A DNA stretch of 64,000 nucleotides from CPC320 sp002684375. GTDB taxonomy: Bacteria > Pseudomonadota > Alphaproteobacteria > Rhodobacterales > Rhodobacteraceae. A model generated the notes under the pieces. That model was not told the DNA's origin and did not search any database. It was given only the letters and a program-made list of their open reading frames with translations. Positions 25,420 to 33,784 of this stretch are shown here, piece after piece; position 1 is the first letter of the stretch, and every line of letters begins with the position of its first letter. The translations under genes were made by a program, and so were the position numbers. Location: assembly GCA_965662545.1 (NCBI GenBank), contig CBFIHZ010000021.1:1-64000 (forward strand). The letters are read 5' to 3'.

Positions 25420-26592
25420 TTATTGTAAATCTCTAAAGGCCGCCCTCAGGCGCGTGCAGGCCTCTTGGATGCGGCTGCGTGGGGTTGCGATATTAAACCG
25501 CAAATATGACGCTCCGCCTGCGCCGAATGTGGTGCCGTGATTGACCGCGATACGCGCATCCTTTTCGACCCTTTCGGTGAATTCGTGGCGCGCCATTCCC
25601 GTGCCTGAAAAATCGACCCATGCCAAATATGTCGCGTCCAGCGGCATTGACGTTACGCCTTTGATCTCGGCAATTGTAGCGTCAAACAATATTTTGTTGC
25701 CCTCGATATAGGCCATCAGTTCATCCACCCAGTTGGCACCTTCTGGCGAATAGGCCGCTTCGGCCATCAAAAGACCAAAACGGTTCGGAGACAGACCCAG
25801 CGCGGTCATGCGCTGCCCAAATTGTGCGCGCAGGTGAGGGTCTGGAATAATGACATTGCCGGTATGCGCACCGGCGATATTAAAGGTTTTTGTGCTTGCC
25901 GTCATCATAATCAGCCGGTCGGTGATGTCCCCATCAATTTCGGTCATCGGAATGTGGGTTTGACCGGGGAACGTTAAATCATGATGAATTTCGTCAGAGA
26001 CTAAAATCAGATCATGCCGTTTGGCAAACGCGGCAACACCGCGCAATTCATCCCGGCTCCAAACGCGTCCGCCGGGGTTGTGCGGTGAACAGAGCACCAG
26101 CATTTTTTCATTGCCGGTCAACTGCGTGTCCCAAGTTTCGAAATCCATTTCATAGCGGCCGGCATTATTGGCCAGAGGGCATTCAACGACCTCGCGCCCG
26201 CTGGCTTTGAGCACCCGGAAAAACGAGTGATATACCGGGGTCATCAGAATGACGCCATCTCCCGGTTGCGTGTAACAGTCGACGCACATTGCCATACCGT
26301 TGACCAACCCGTGGGTCGAAAAAATCCAAGTTGGATCAATCTCCCAGTTGTGGCGGGTTTTCATCCACCAGCAAATCGCCTCGTAATAGCTGCGGTCATC
26401 GCCATAATACCCGTAAATGCCATGTCCGTGCATTTTTTCAACGGCGTTTTGAACACAGGCTGGGGGTCGGAAATCTGTGTCGGCGACCCACATTGCGATG
26501 CCGTCATCTTGCGATATCCCATAGAGCTGTTCCATATTGTCCCATTTTGAAGAATGCGTGTTGCGCCGGTCAATAATCTCGTCAAAATTCAT
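25420..26592 (-). CDS. MalY/PatB-type PLP-dependent aminotransferase or C-S lyase
   Basis: A 390-residue fold-type I PLP enzyme carries the Schiff-base Lys in MTASTKTFNIAGAHTG, the SDEIHHDL segment with the Asp that binds the pyridine nitrogen, and SPHNPGGRVW. Its length and motif wording match the MalY/PatB group, which cleaves cystathionine or other cysteine S-conjugates to pyruvate, ammonia and a thiol. Several such enzymes also transaminate. In marine Rhodobacterales a PatB-like role in methionine or organosulfur metabolism is plausible but not shown. It diverges from the def cluster. Confidence 0.85.
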   Translation of the reverse strand: MNFDEIIDRRNTHSSKWDNMEQLYGISQDDGIAMWVADTDFRPPACVQNAVEKMHGHGIYGYYGDDRSYYEAICWWMKTRHNWEIDPTWIFSTHGLVNGMAMCVDCYTQPGDGVILMTPVYHSFFRVLKASGREVVECPLANNAGRYEMDFETWDTQLTGNEKMLVLCSPHNPGGRVWSRDELRGVAAFAKRHDLILVSDEIHHDLTFPGQTHIPMTEIDGDITDRLIMMTASTKTFNIAGAHTGNVIIPDPHLRAQFGQRMTALGLSPNRFGLLMAEAAYSPEGANWVDELMAYIEGNKILFDATIAEIKGVTSMPLDATYLAWVDFSGTGMARHEFTERVEKDARIAVNHGTTFGAGGASYLRFNIATPRSRIQEACTRLRAAFRDLQ

Positions 26593-26683
26593 TCAAGTCT
26601 CTCCCATTGGGCGCAAATCTAAACGATCACCCGACGCTTGCAAGGGCGTTGCGCATTTGTGCGTCATATTCTAGATCAGGGCC

Positions 26684-27202
26684 ATGAAACGAAATATACT
26701 CTTGCATCCCGATCCTCGGTTGAAAAAAACCGCCACTCCTGTGGCTGATCTGTCTGACGGCCTGCGACGGTTGGCAGATGATATGGTGGAAACCATGTAT
26801 GCCGCGCCTGGCATCGGTTTGGCTGCACCGCAAGTGGGCGTGCTTGAGCGGTTGATCGTACTCGACTGTACGCCAGATGACAGCGCTGAGCGCGGACTTT
26901 TGGTTATGTTCAACCCCCAGATTATTGCGCAGTCTGAGGACACCAGCAGTTATGAAGAGGGCTGTCTGTCGATCCCGGACCACTACGGTCAAGTGACGCG
27001 CCCCGCCGAGGTGACGGTGACATGGCTGGATCGTGACGGCATCCCTCAGCAACAAGATTTTTCCGGGCTCTGGTCGACCTGTGTTCAGCACGAGATCGAC
27101 CATCTGGATGGTAAATTATTTATTGAATACCTCGGCATAATGAAGCGACAGCTGATTACCCGGAAAATGCAAAAGCTCAAGCGCGAGCGGGCACGTGCAT
27201 GA
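26684..27202 (+). CDS. def: Peptide deformylase
   Basis: This is a complete 172-residue class I deformylase. It has GIGLAAPQVG (43-52), EEGCLSIP with metal ligand Cys94, and QHEIDHLDG with His136, catalytic Glu137 and His140. It removes the formyl group from nascent proteins on the ribosome. It heads a run of three deformylase-family genes and fmt, with 4-base overlaps at its junction with the next gene. Among the three it is the best match to housekeeping Def. Confidence 0.95.
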   Translation: MKRNILLHPDPRLKKTATPVADLSDGLRRLADDMVETMYAAPGIGLAAPQVGVLERLIVLDCTPDDSAERGLLVMFNPQIIAQSEDTSSYEEGCLSIPDHYGQVTRPAEVTVTWLDRDGIPQQQDFSGLWSTCVQHEIDHLDGKLFIEYLGIMKRQLITRKMQKLKRERARA

Positions 27203-27699
27203 GCGTTCTACCGATCCTGACATGGCCTGATCCGCGCCTGTCCCAGCGCTGCGCACCCGTGGCGCATGCCTCTGACCTTGCCGAGGTCATCGCCGATCTG
27301 TTCGAGACCATGTATGCGGCGCAAGGTCGGGGTCTTGCCGCCCCGCAGGTTGGGATATTGCAGCAGTTTTTTGTGATGGATTGTGGCTGGAAAGAAGGAG
27401 AGCCAACGCCCAAAGTCTGTATCAATCCAACGATCCTACAGAGTTCGGAGGAAATTGCCACTCGGCCTGAAGCCTGTCTGTCTCTGCCAGGCATTACGGC
27501 AGATATCATTCGGCCCACCCGCATTAAATTGCAAAGTTATGATCTGGACGGCCGAAAACAGCTCTGGCAACTTGACGGATTCGAAGCCACCTGCGCCCAA
27601 CATGAGTTTGATCATCTGCAAGGTCTGGTCACCTTGGACCGCGTTGATCCGGCAGACCGGCCACAGCTTGAGGCGCGCTACAGCGCGGCGATGGCATGA
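27199..27699 (+). CDS. def: Second peptide deformylase paralogue
   Basis: The 166-residue paralogue keeps the catalytic set in slightly altered form: GRGLAAPQVG, PEACLSLP with Cys93, and QHEFDHLQG with His135, Glu136 and His139. The Gly-to-Ala change beside the cysteine (ACLS for GCLS) and Arg for Ile in the first motif set it apart from the first copy. Metal binding and catalysis look possible. The start overlaps the first gene's stop as ATGA; the third paralogue begins 11 bases after this stop. Confidence 0.9.
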   Translation: MSVLPILTWPDPRLSQRCAPVAHASDLAEVIADLFETMYAAQGRGLAAPQVGILQQFFVMDCGWKEGEPTPKVCINPTILQSSEEIATRPEACLSLPGITADIIRPTRIKLQSYDLDGRKQLWQLDGFEATCAQHEFDHLQGLVTLDRVDPADRPQLEARYSAAMA

Positions 27700-27709
27700 G
27701 GGGGGTGTT

Positions 27710-28204
27710 ATGACCGCACGGCTGTGTATTCCCTGGCCAGATAAGCGGCTGCAAACGGTGGCCGCTGCGGTGGGCGCAATTACAGATGAGATCCATGGGA
27801 TCTGGGCTGACATGATCGACACAATGGAGGCGATGCCCGGCGTTGGGTTGGCGGCACCACAAATCGGTGTTTTATTGCGTTTGGCGGTGGTGGATGCCAG
27901 CGAAAGCCGTGGTCAGGCGATCCGTATGGCTAACCCTGAAATTCTGCATGCCTCAATCGAGTTGCGGCCCCATGACGAGGGCAGTCCCAACCTGCCGGGG
28001 GTTTGGGCCCCGATCAAGCGGCCGCGGGCTGTAACGGTGCAGTTTATGAATGCCGATGGGGTTTTGGAACAGCGCGATTTCGTTGGGCTCTGGGCGACAT
28101 CGGTGCAGCATCAGATTGATCATCTGAATGGTCGGATGTATTTTGACAACTTGTCAAAAGTGAAACGTGATATGTTGCTGCGCAAGGCGAGGAAACGCGC
28201 GTGA
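27710..28204 (+). CDS. Deformylase-like protein lacking catalytic residues
   Basis: This 164-residue protein aligns along its whole length with the two preceding genes and keeps GVGLAAPQIG, but its second motif is DEGSPNLPG, with Ser92 where the metal-binding Cys should be, and its third is QHQIDHLNG, with Gln135 replacing the catalytic Glu. The two His ligands remain. A classical deformylase with these changes should be inactive, so a regulatory or binding role is more likely. The frame is intact with no stops, which argues for a maintained function rather than decay. ATG at 27710 follows a GAGGGGGG-like site. Its end overlaps the fmt start by four bases (GTGA). Confidence 0.88.
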   Translation: MTARLCIPWPDKRLQTVAAAVGAITDEIHGIWADMIDTMEAMPGVGLAAPQIGVLLRLAVVDASESRGQAIRMANPEILHASIELRPHDEGSPNLPGVWAPIKRPRAVTVQFMNADGVLEQRDFVGLWATSVQHQIDHLNGRMYFDNLSKVKRDMLLRKARKRA

Positions 28205-29112
28205 GACTAATTTTTATGGGCACACCGGATTTTTCGGTGCCGGTGTTAGAGGCGCTGGTCGCAGCCGGCCACGAGATCGCTTGCGTGTATTGCCAGCCGC
28301 CGCGTCCGGCCGGGCGGGGTAAAAAACTGCGCCCAACGCCGGTACAGGCCCGCGCCGAAGCGCTGGGGCTGGTGGTGCGTCACCCGCTGTCCTTCAAAGA
28401 GCCCGGTGTCGTGTCCGAATTTGCCGCGTTTGGCGCGGATCTGGCTGTGGTGGTGGCATATGGGTTGATCTTGCCACAGACTGTATTGGATGAACCAACC
28501 TATGGCTGCGTAAATATTCATGCATCCCTGCTGCCGCGCTGGCGTGGGGCGGCACCTATTCACCGCGCTATCATGTCTGGCGATGCCGAGACCGGGGTTT
28601 GCATCATGCAAATGGAGGCCGGGTTGGATACCGGGCCGGTATTGGCGCGCCAAAGCACGCCGATTGGCGCTGCTGAAACCACGGGGGGGCTGCACGACAG
28701 ATTATCGGCGCTTGGGGCCGCATTGATCGTGCAGGTCTTGCCTCAGTTACCGGGATTGGCGGCTGTCACCCAGTCAGATGATGGCGTGCTTTACGCGGCC
28801 AAAATCGAAAAATCTGAGGCGGTCATAGATTGGGTCCAACCGGCATCCAAGATTGACCATCAAATTCGTGCACTTGCGCCGTTTCCAGGGGCTTGGACGT
28901 TGATTAATGGCGAACGGGTTAAACTTTTGGGTTCAGAGTGCGGTGCCGGATCTGCCGCACCGGGAACGGTCTTGGACGCGTCTTTGACCATCGCCTGCGG
29001 TACGGGCGCCCTGTGTGTGACCCGGGCACAAAGGGCTGGAAAAGCGGCACAGGATGTTGGCGAATTTCTACGGGGTTGGCCGGTACCTGCGGGACTTAAA
29101 CTCGGTTTCTAA
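28201..29112 (+). CDS. fmt: Methionyl-tRNA formyltransferase
   Basis: The 303-residue enzyme formylates initiator Met-tRNA using 10-formyltetrahydrofolate. It opens LIFMGTPDFSVPVLEAL, has the folate and catalytic region NIHASLLPRWRGAAPIHRAI (Asn, His), and GVCIMQMEAGLDTGPVL. The C-terminal domain follows from about residue 205. It starts at GTG, overlapping the preceding gene's TGA. Coupling of fmt to deformylase genes is a general bacterial arrangement; here it follows the catalytically degenerate paralogue. Confidence 0.95.
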   Translation: MRLIFMGTPDFSVPVLEALVAAGHEIACVYCQPPRPAGRGKKLRPTPVQARAEALGLVVRHPLSFKEPGVVSEFAAFGADLAVVVAYGLILPQTVLDEPTYGCVNIHASLLPRWRGAAPIHRAIMSGDAETGVCIMQMEAGLDTGPVLARQSTPIGAAETTGGLHDRLSALGAALIVQVLPQLPGLAAVTQSDDGVLYAAKIEKSEAVIDWVQPASKIDHQIRALAPFPGAWTLINGERVKLLGSECGAGSAAPGTVLDASLTIACGTGALCVTRAQRAGKAAQDVGEFLRGWPVPAGLKLGF

Positions 29113-29135
29113 AGGTATTTGGGCTGCATTGCGCT

Positions 29136-29579
29136 TTAAGGCACTGGCAGTAAATCAAGTTGAGCGCGGATAAAATGCAACGCCTTGTGAAATCGATGCT
29201 CAAAGCTGTCTGGTAGCGGCTGTCGCACTGGGTGCCAGAAAAATCCAAACAGTTGCCCGCCGTCATCAGCGCATTTATGCTGCCAGCTGTCGGGTAAAGG
29301 GTCCGTCTGGACCACAAAGAAATGCCACTTTTCACCTGATTGGATCGCGTTTGATGAACCCAGCATCGTGGTAATGGCTTGGGCCGTTATACCGGCTTCT
29401 TCGTATAATTCGCGCAGGGCTGCTGCTGCGGGGGTTTCACCGGCCTCAACTGTGCCTTTGACGAACTGATGCCCGGCTAAAGGATGACAAAACGCAAGTA
29501 TCTCGCACTTGCCTTGGGGGCTGCGCAACACCACAGGGCAGGCTTTGTCTGTTGCGGCCCTCTGCCCGCCGTCTGTCAT
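29136..29579 (-). CDS. NUDIX hydrolase
   Basis: A 147-residue protein contains the complete NUDIX box, G-T-V-E-A-G-E-T followed by seven residues and RELYEEAGI, beginning near residue 42. The family cleaves nucleoside diphosphates linked to other groups. No substrate-specific motif is evident. Its start overlaps the rnhA stop by four bases, so the two genes are co-transcribed in the order methyltransferase, rnhA, NUDIX. Confidence 0.88.
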   Translation of the reverse strand: MTDGGQRAATDKACPVVLRSPQGKCEILAFCHPLAGHQFVKGTVEAGETPAAAALRELYEEAGITAQAITTMLGSSNAIQSGEKWHFFVVQTDPLPDSWQHKCADDGGQLFGFFWHPVRQPLPDSFEHRFHKALHFIRAQLDLLPVP

Positions 29580-30028
29580 GGTTTGAAAGGATCCATCCCG
29601 GCGCGGGCAAGCGCATCGGCGGCTTCATTTTCGGGGTGGCCGGCATGGCCCTTGACCCATTTCCAGATCACGTTGTGGCGCGCTTGCGCCTCATCCAACC
29701 GCTGCCATAATTCCACGTTTTTCACCGGCTTTTTTCCCGCCGTTTTCCAGCCGTTGCGTTTCCAGCCATGCATCCATTGCGTGATGCCGTTTTTGACATA
29801 GGTGCTGTCCGTGAAGATGGTGATTTCACTGGGCCTGTCCAGCGTTTCCAGCGCATTGATCGCGGCCAGTAATTCCATCCGGTTGTTCGTGGTCACGGCT
29901 TCGCCGCCCTTCAGGTCGCGTTGTTTAAGAACAGTTTGACCGTCTTTGGCTTGCATTAGCACCCCCCAGCCGCCGGGGCCCGGGTTGCCGCTGCAGGCGC
30001 CGTCGGTATAGGCGAACAACTCAGCCAT
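29576..30028 (-). CDS. rnhA: Ribonuclease HI
   Basis: This 150-residue type 1 RNase H has the active-site carboxylates in FAYTDGACSGNPGPGGWG (Asp), NNRMELLAAI (Glu), IFTDSTYVKNGI (Asp) and the C-terminal NEAADALAR (Asp). It cleaves RNA in RNA-DNA hybrids. The frame is open 72 bases further upstream, but MAELFAYTDG is the family start. Its first eight bases overlap the end of the methyltransferase gene, consistent with translational coupling. Confidence 0.95.
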   Translation of the reverse strand: MAELFAYTDGACSGNPGPGGWGVLMQAKDGQTVLKQRDLKGGEAVTTNNRMELLAAINALETLDRPSEITIFTDSTYVKNGITQWMHGWKRNGWKTAGKKPVKNVELWQRLDEAQARHNVIWKWVKGHAGHPENEAADALARAGMDPFKP

Positions 30029-30614
30029 GCGCGGCCACCACAATCCAGTCGGCTTCGGTGCCGTCCAAGCCAATGGTCCGGCCATGATCTGTTTCGTCAA
30101 CGGTCAGTCCGGCCGCACCCAGCAGGGCGATTAACTCGGGTTCGGAATAATAGCTATAGAAGCGGCCGATCGCATCACGCTGACTGCCGCTGCCTAGTTT
30201 CATCCCGATGTGGAAGGCGCCACCGGGTTTGAGTGCGGTGACCAGCGCCGCGAGGTGGCCCGGCATCGCCTCTTTACTGGCGTGCAACAGACAGAAATTT
30301 GCCCATATGCCATCGTAAATATTGGTCCCTGTGATCTGATCAAAGGTGGCTTGCCACGCGGTGACCCCATCGTGTTGGGCGGCCATAGCCACCATTTCAG
30401 CCGATCCGTCCATGGCATCAACCTGCAGCCCCTCGGTGGCCATACGATTTGCGGCGAGACCGGGCCCACACCCTAAATCCAGCACGCGCCCGCGGGTGCG
30501 CACCTTGGCGATAAAGCGCTCAAGATAGGGGTTTTCCTTGTTATCGCTGTCAATCATTTCGGCATAGTCCGCCGCTTTTGCATCATAAACTCGGAGCGTT
30601 TCTATGTCTGTCAT
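30021..30614 (-). CDS. Class I SAM-dependent methyltransferase
   Basis: The 197-residue protein has SAM motif I VLDLGCGPGLAANRMA (about 46-60), the acidic post-I residue in DAMDGSAEM, and a motif IV-like GIWANFCLLH. It belongs to the small Methyltransf_11/25 type and its substrate is unknown. The reading frame is open another 200 bases upstream, but the ATG at 30614 has an AGGA site about ten bases before it and the N-terminus MTDIETLRVYDAKAADYAEM is typical for the group. It is the first of a three-gene run with rnhA and the NUDIX gene. Confidence 0.85.
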   Translation of the reverse strand: MTDIETLRVYDAKAADYAEMIDSDNKENPYLERFIAKVRTRGRVLDLGCGPGLAANRMATEGLQVDAMDGSAEMVAMAAQHDGVTAWQATFDQITGTNIYDGIWANFCLLHASKEAMPGHLAALVTALKPGGAFHIGMKLGSGSQRDAIGRFYSYYSEPELIALLGAAGLTVDETDHGRTIGLDGTEADWIVVAAHG

Positions 30615-30745
30615 GAGATGGTTCCTGCACAGGAGAAAATTTGTTAGCCCTAAATTAGAAGCCGAACGGGTTGGCTCAACTGTATTATAGCTCTTTGGAG
30701 ATGTCATCGCAGTTTTACGTTGGACCGTCTGAACCGGAATGTTTG

Positions 30746-30789
30746 CACCAGACCGTTTACAACTGGGTACACCAGACCGCTTACACTGG
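30746..30789. repeat. Imperfect tandem repeat, 24-base period, two units
   Basis: Two adjacent copies of a CACCAGACCG(T/C)TTACA unit occur at 30746-30769 and 30770-30789. A third, weaker unit with GACCGTCT starts at 30723. The second copy covers the stop codon of the DUF3429 gene, so the repeat lies just beyond the 3' end of that gene. It looks like a local slippage duplication; no function is apparent. Confidence 0.6.
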
Positions 30790-31215
30790 CGCGCCAAACC
30801 ACAGGCATGCGCAGACAATAATAGTTAATGGCAAGCGCAATCCCAACCACCAAGGCGGCGCCAGTCGCAACCGCCAAAAAACCAGATCAAGTACGAAAAC
30901 AGCGCCAAACCCGTAAAGCAGATCCTGGGGCGTGTGCACATAAAAAAATACATAAAGGGCTGGCGCAACCGAAAGCCCATAGACAAGCAGGGTCATCTTC
31001 CCTGTCGAGAGCGTTGCAAACCCCCATAAAACGCCGGCCATAAACACCAAAATGATCCGGCCATAGTTCAGCATTAATCCCGCCCCGTCGTCCCAATAGG
31101 GCAGCCAGGGCTGTAGTTCGGCGACAGGAGGCAGGCCCATGTTGAGCAGAGCGGCATAGACCAAAGGCAATGCTCCGGCGAGGGCCAGAAAAAACGGGAT
31201 ACGCGGGGCGGTCAT
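30781..31215 (-). CDS. DUF3429-family membrane protein
   Basis: A 144-residue protein has four or five hydrophobic helices (about 7-26, 49-66, 72-92, 96-115 and 122-140) and the pattern of the DUF3429 family: YGRIILVFMAGVLWGFA in the second helix and VYGLSVAPALYVFF in the third. The family is common in proteobacteria, is predicted to reside in the inner membrane and has no assigned role. It lies upstream of the methyltransferase gene in the same direction with a 166-base gap that contains the tandem repeat. Confidence 0.75.
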   Translation of the reverse strand: MTAPRIPFFLALAGALPLVYAALLNMGLPPVAELQPWLPYWDDGAGLMLNYGRIILVFMAGVLWGFATLSTGKMTLLVYGLSVAPALYVFFYVHTPQDLLYGFGAVFVLDLVFWRLRLAPPWWLGLRLPLTIIVCACLWFGAPV

Positions 31216-31918
31216 AAATATCTTGCTACAAGATGGGCAGGATGTTTGAGCATCGGTAAGGTCCTCTTGAGTGGCGCTAATGGCTCTGCCAGATGCATGC
31301 AGACTGCCAACTTCGCACCATCTGAGAAAAACAATAGAGATTCAGGCGCACAAACACTGTCTTTTGACAAAGCAAAAGTGCCAGATGGCGCTGTTTTGGG
31401 ACTTGGGGCTTTAAGGCAAACCGGCGCATGACACGCGTTTAGATGGCTATCTGTGGTCATTTGTAGCTTTGTTTGGCGTGTTTTAGGCCTGCGTTTCATA
31501 AGAGTTGTTAACCTTTTTGAATACGCAATCAGTATAGGTGAAAGGGTCCAAGAGGTAAATCTGCAGACCAAGGGACGTCGATGAAATTTTGAAAAGAAGA
31601 TGGGTTGGAATACAATGCTTGTTGCAGCAGTTTACGGGTTAAAAGATTTTGAAATTGATAGTTTGCAAAAATCGTGTTGGCAGTCTCTGTGGGGATGATT
31701 TTTAAGGTTGAACAGTCAACCATACGCCATGATTGGGGTTGTTGAGAATATCATTGGCGCGGCCTGCCGGTGTCGTTTTGGCCTGGAACTAAACCCAAAA
31801 CCTGTATCGCCACCGCTCAGTTTGTGTTCTCTGCCTTTGATTAAAACAGGTCAGATTATGATTTTGCGACAAGCTGTGCTTTGCGCGACACATGTCCATT
31901 GACGTGCCGGTATTGGCT
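31216..31918. other. Intergenic region without a convincing gene
   Basis: About 700 bases lie between the DUF3429 and NYN genes, unusually long for this window. Open stretches exist on both strands (for example 31246-31431 plus and 31212-31571 minus, the latter overlapping the DUF3429 start as ATGA), but none has a recognisable domain or clear ribosome site. A 6-bp hairpin GGTTGA/TCAACC lies near 31707-31722. The region is more AT-rich than its flanks. It could hold a small RNA, a decayed gene or promoters. Confidence 0.4.
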
Positions 31919-31944
31919 GACAGCGGGCTCTGTAGCCCACTGTC
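31919..31944 (-). terminator. Stem-loop after the NYN-domain gene
   Basis: GACAGCGGGCT (31919-31929) and AGCCCACTGTC (31934-31944) form an 11-base stem with one mismatch and a CTGT loop, 17 bases beyond the NYN gene's stop on the minus strand. There is no clear T tract on either side, so termination strength is uncertain; mRNA 3'-end protection is the alternative. Confidence 0.45.
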
Positions 31945-31960
31945 CGCTCTTGTTTTCGCA

Positions 31961-32530
31961 CTACGCGACGGCCTCTGTATCCGTCGGTGCATAGGGCTCT
32001 TCGCGGCTTGGCCGGCCAAGGACGTCTTTCAACTCGTCTAGTTCAATAAAGTTGTCCGCTTGACGCCGAAGTTCATCGGCAATCATTGGGGGTTGGCTGC
32101 GGATGGTCGAGACAACAGACACCCGTACGCCCTGACGTTGCAGGCTTTCGATAAGCGGGCGAAAATCGCCATCGCCGGAAAACAAAACAATATGGTCAAC
32201 GCTTGAGGCCAGTTCCATCGCATTGACTGCCAGCTCAATATCCATATTGCCTTTGACTTTACGGCGGCCCTGACTGTCGGTATATTCTTTTGCGGCTTTG
32301 GTCACCATGGTGAAGCCATTGTAATTCAACCAGTCAACTAACGGTCTGATGGGCGAATATTCTTCATTGTCAAGCAATGCGGTGTAATAAAATGCCCGTA
32401 GCATTTTCCCACGGCGCATGAATTCTTGTCGGAGTAGCTTGTAGTCTATATCAAAACCCAGAGACTTGGCTGCCGCGTATAGGTTGGATCCGTCTATGAA
32501 GAGCGCTAGTCGCTCGTCTTTGTAAAACAT
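31961..32530 (-). CDS. NYN-domain protein (LabA/DUF88 family)
   Basis: This 189-residue protein has the PIN-like NYN fold: LALFIDGSNLYAAAKSLGF with the first Asp, KGNMDIELAVNAME with a central Asp, and IVLFSGDGDFRPLI with the paired Asp residues. These four acidic positions form the presumed metal-dependent RNase centre. LabA-type proteins are linked to RNA metabolism and, in cyanobacteria, to clock output. The role in alphaproteobacteria is unclear. The gene is monocistronic and divergent from folK with a 150-base gap. Confidence 0.87.
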   Translation of the reverse strand: MFYKDERLALFIDGSNLYAAAKSLGFDIDYKLLRQEFMRRGKMLRAFYYTALLDNEEYSPIRPLVDWLNYNGFTMVTKAAKEYTDSQGRRKVKGNMDIELAVNAMELASSVDHIVLFSGDGDFRPLIESLQRQGVRVSVVSTIRSQPPMIADELRRQADNFIELDELKDVLGRPSREEPYAPTDTEAVA

Positions 32531-32680
32531 TAAAAAGTCCTTCCGAATAAACGCCTTACCTTTTAGTTATTTTGTTGACTATAAATCTTGGTAAACCGCG
32601 AGATGTAAATTAGGTGAAGTGAAGTGCCACAATGTAAGCAAATAGATAATATTGATCAGAATACCATATCGCCAAAAGCC

Positions 32681-33253
32681 ATGTCCCCGCTCTCAAAAGG
32701 ATGTATATACATTGCTATTGGGGGCAATCACCACTTTGAATTGTGTAATGTTGTGACAAAAATAAGCATGGCACTGTCTGATTTTGAACTTGCAGGTATC
32801 AAAATACGCAGTGTGAGCAGATTTTTCTCTACTCCGTGCTTTCCCGTGGGTGCAGGACCGGATTTTGTGAATGCCGTCGTTTCCATTGATTGGCACGGAG
32901 ATGCTGATTCGCTGTTGTGTGAATTGCAGGCACTTGAGGCGCGGCACGGTCGTGAAAGAAGCCAACGCTGGGGTCAGCGCACACTCGATCTGGATCTGAT
33001 CGCAATGGGCACATCAGTGCTGCCTGATCTGAAAGAGTTTTCCCGTTGGCGCGATCTTTCACTGGATAGGCAGATGGTTGAAAGCCCCAAAAAGTTAATC
33101 CTGCCCCATCCCCGCCTGCAAGACAGAGCCTTTGTTCTGGTGCCGCTGGCTGATATCGCAGGCGACTGGTGTCATCCGATATCAGGGGTCAGCGTACGTC
33201 AGATGGTTAATGCACTATCGCCCGGTGATGTGGAAGCCGTGCGCCCGTTATGA
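32681..33253 (+). CDS. folK: 2-amino-4-hydroxy-6-hydroxymethyldihydropteridine pyrophosphokinase
   Basis: The 190-residue HPPK transfers pyrophosphate from ATP to the pterin in folate synthesis. Visible motifs are YIAIGGNHHFE at the start, SRFFSTPCFPVGAGPDFVN, and RWGQRTLDLDLIAMG with the paired Asp residues that bind magnesium, followed by LPHPRLQDRAFVLVPLADI. The ATG at 32681 gives the usual length; the frame also extends 57 bases upstream to a GTG. It is followed by rpoZ after about 156 bases. Confidence 0.9.
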   Translation: MSPLSKGCIYIAIGGNHHFELCNVVTKISMALSDFELAGIKIRSVSRFFSTPCFPVGAGPDFVNAVVSIDWHGDADSLLCELQALEARHGRERSQRWGQRTLDLDLIAMGTSVLPDLKEFSRWRDLSLDRQMVESPKKLILPHPRLQDRAFVLVPLADIAGDWCHPISGVSVRQMVNALSPGDVEAVRPL

Positions 33254-33409
33254 CCCTGTCTGCGGTGACGGGTTATGAGTCTCCACTATGATCCAAAACT
33301 TTTGCGCCAGTAGTAAACGCTGTGATCTGCGCGATTCTCGCTTGTCAAGTGGCGTCGCTGTCGTTAGAAGAAGATCTTTCTGAAGCTATCCCAACCTATG
33401 GAGACTCCG

Positions 33410-33763
33410 ATGGCGCGCGTTACAGTCGAAGATTGTGTAGACAAAGTACCAAACCGTTTTGATTTGGTCATGTTGGCGGCCCATCGTGCGCGTGAAATTT
33501 CCGCTGGTGGTGTAATCACCGTTGATCGCGATAACGACAAGAACCCCGTGGTCGCCCTGCGCGAGATCGCAGATGAGACCCAGGCAGCGGCTGATTTGCA
33601 CGAGCGGTTGGTAGAATCCAACCAGACCCAAATCGAAGTTGATGAGCCGGAAGAAGATTCGATGGCACTGCTTATGGGCGCAGAGGCCGATCAGCCCGCC
33701 GAAGAAGAAATGTCGGAAGAAAAGCTGCTTCGCGCTCTCATGGAAGCTCAGAATCAAACCTGA
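33410..33763 (+). CDS. rpoZ: RNA polymerase omega subunit
   Basis: The 117-residue omega subunit starts MARVTVEDCVDKVPNRFDLV and contains LAAHRAREISAGG and the NPVVALREIAD helix, all conserved in RpoZ. The acidic C-terminal tail (about 75-117) is typical for alphaproteobacteria. Omega helps assemble RNA polymerase and, with DksA, takes part in the (p)ppGpp response in proteobacteria. The downstream gene is the ppGpp synthetase/hydrolase, an arrangement shared with many proteobacteria. A GGAG site before 33410 sets the start. A TTGTCA/TAGAAG pair near 33342-33370 could be its promoter. Confidence 0.95.
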   Translation: MARVTVEDCVDKVPNRFDLVMLAAHRAREISAGGVITVDRDNDKNPVVALREIADETQAAADLHERLVESNQTQIEVDEPEEDSMALLMGAEADQPAEEEMSEEKLLRALMEAQNQT

Positions 33764-33784
33764 CGTTCAGAAAGGTCGCACCCC

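Noticed and set aside
31212..31571. 119-codon minus-strand frame overlapping the DUF3429 start
   Set aside because: The ATGA overlap is suggestive, but there is no ribosome site, domain or plausible composition, so I did not call it a gene.
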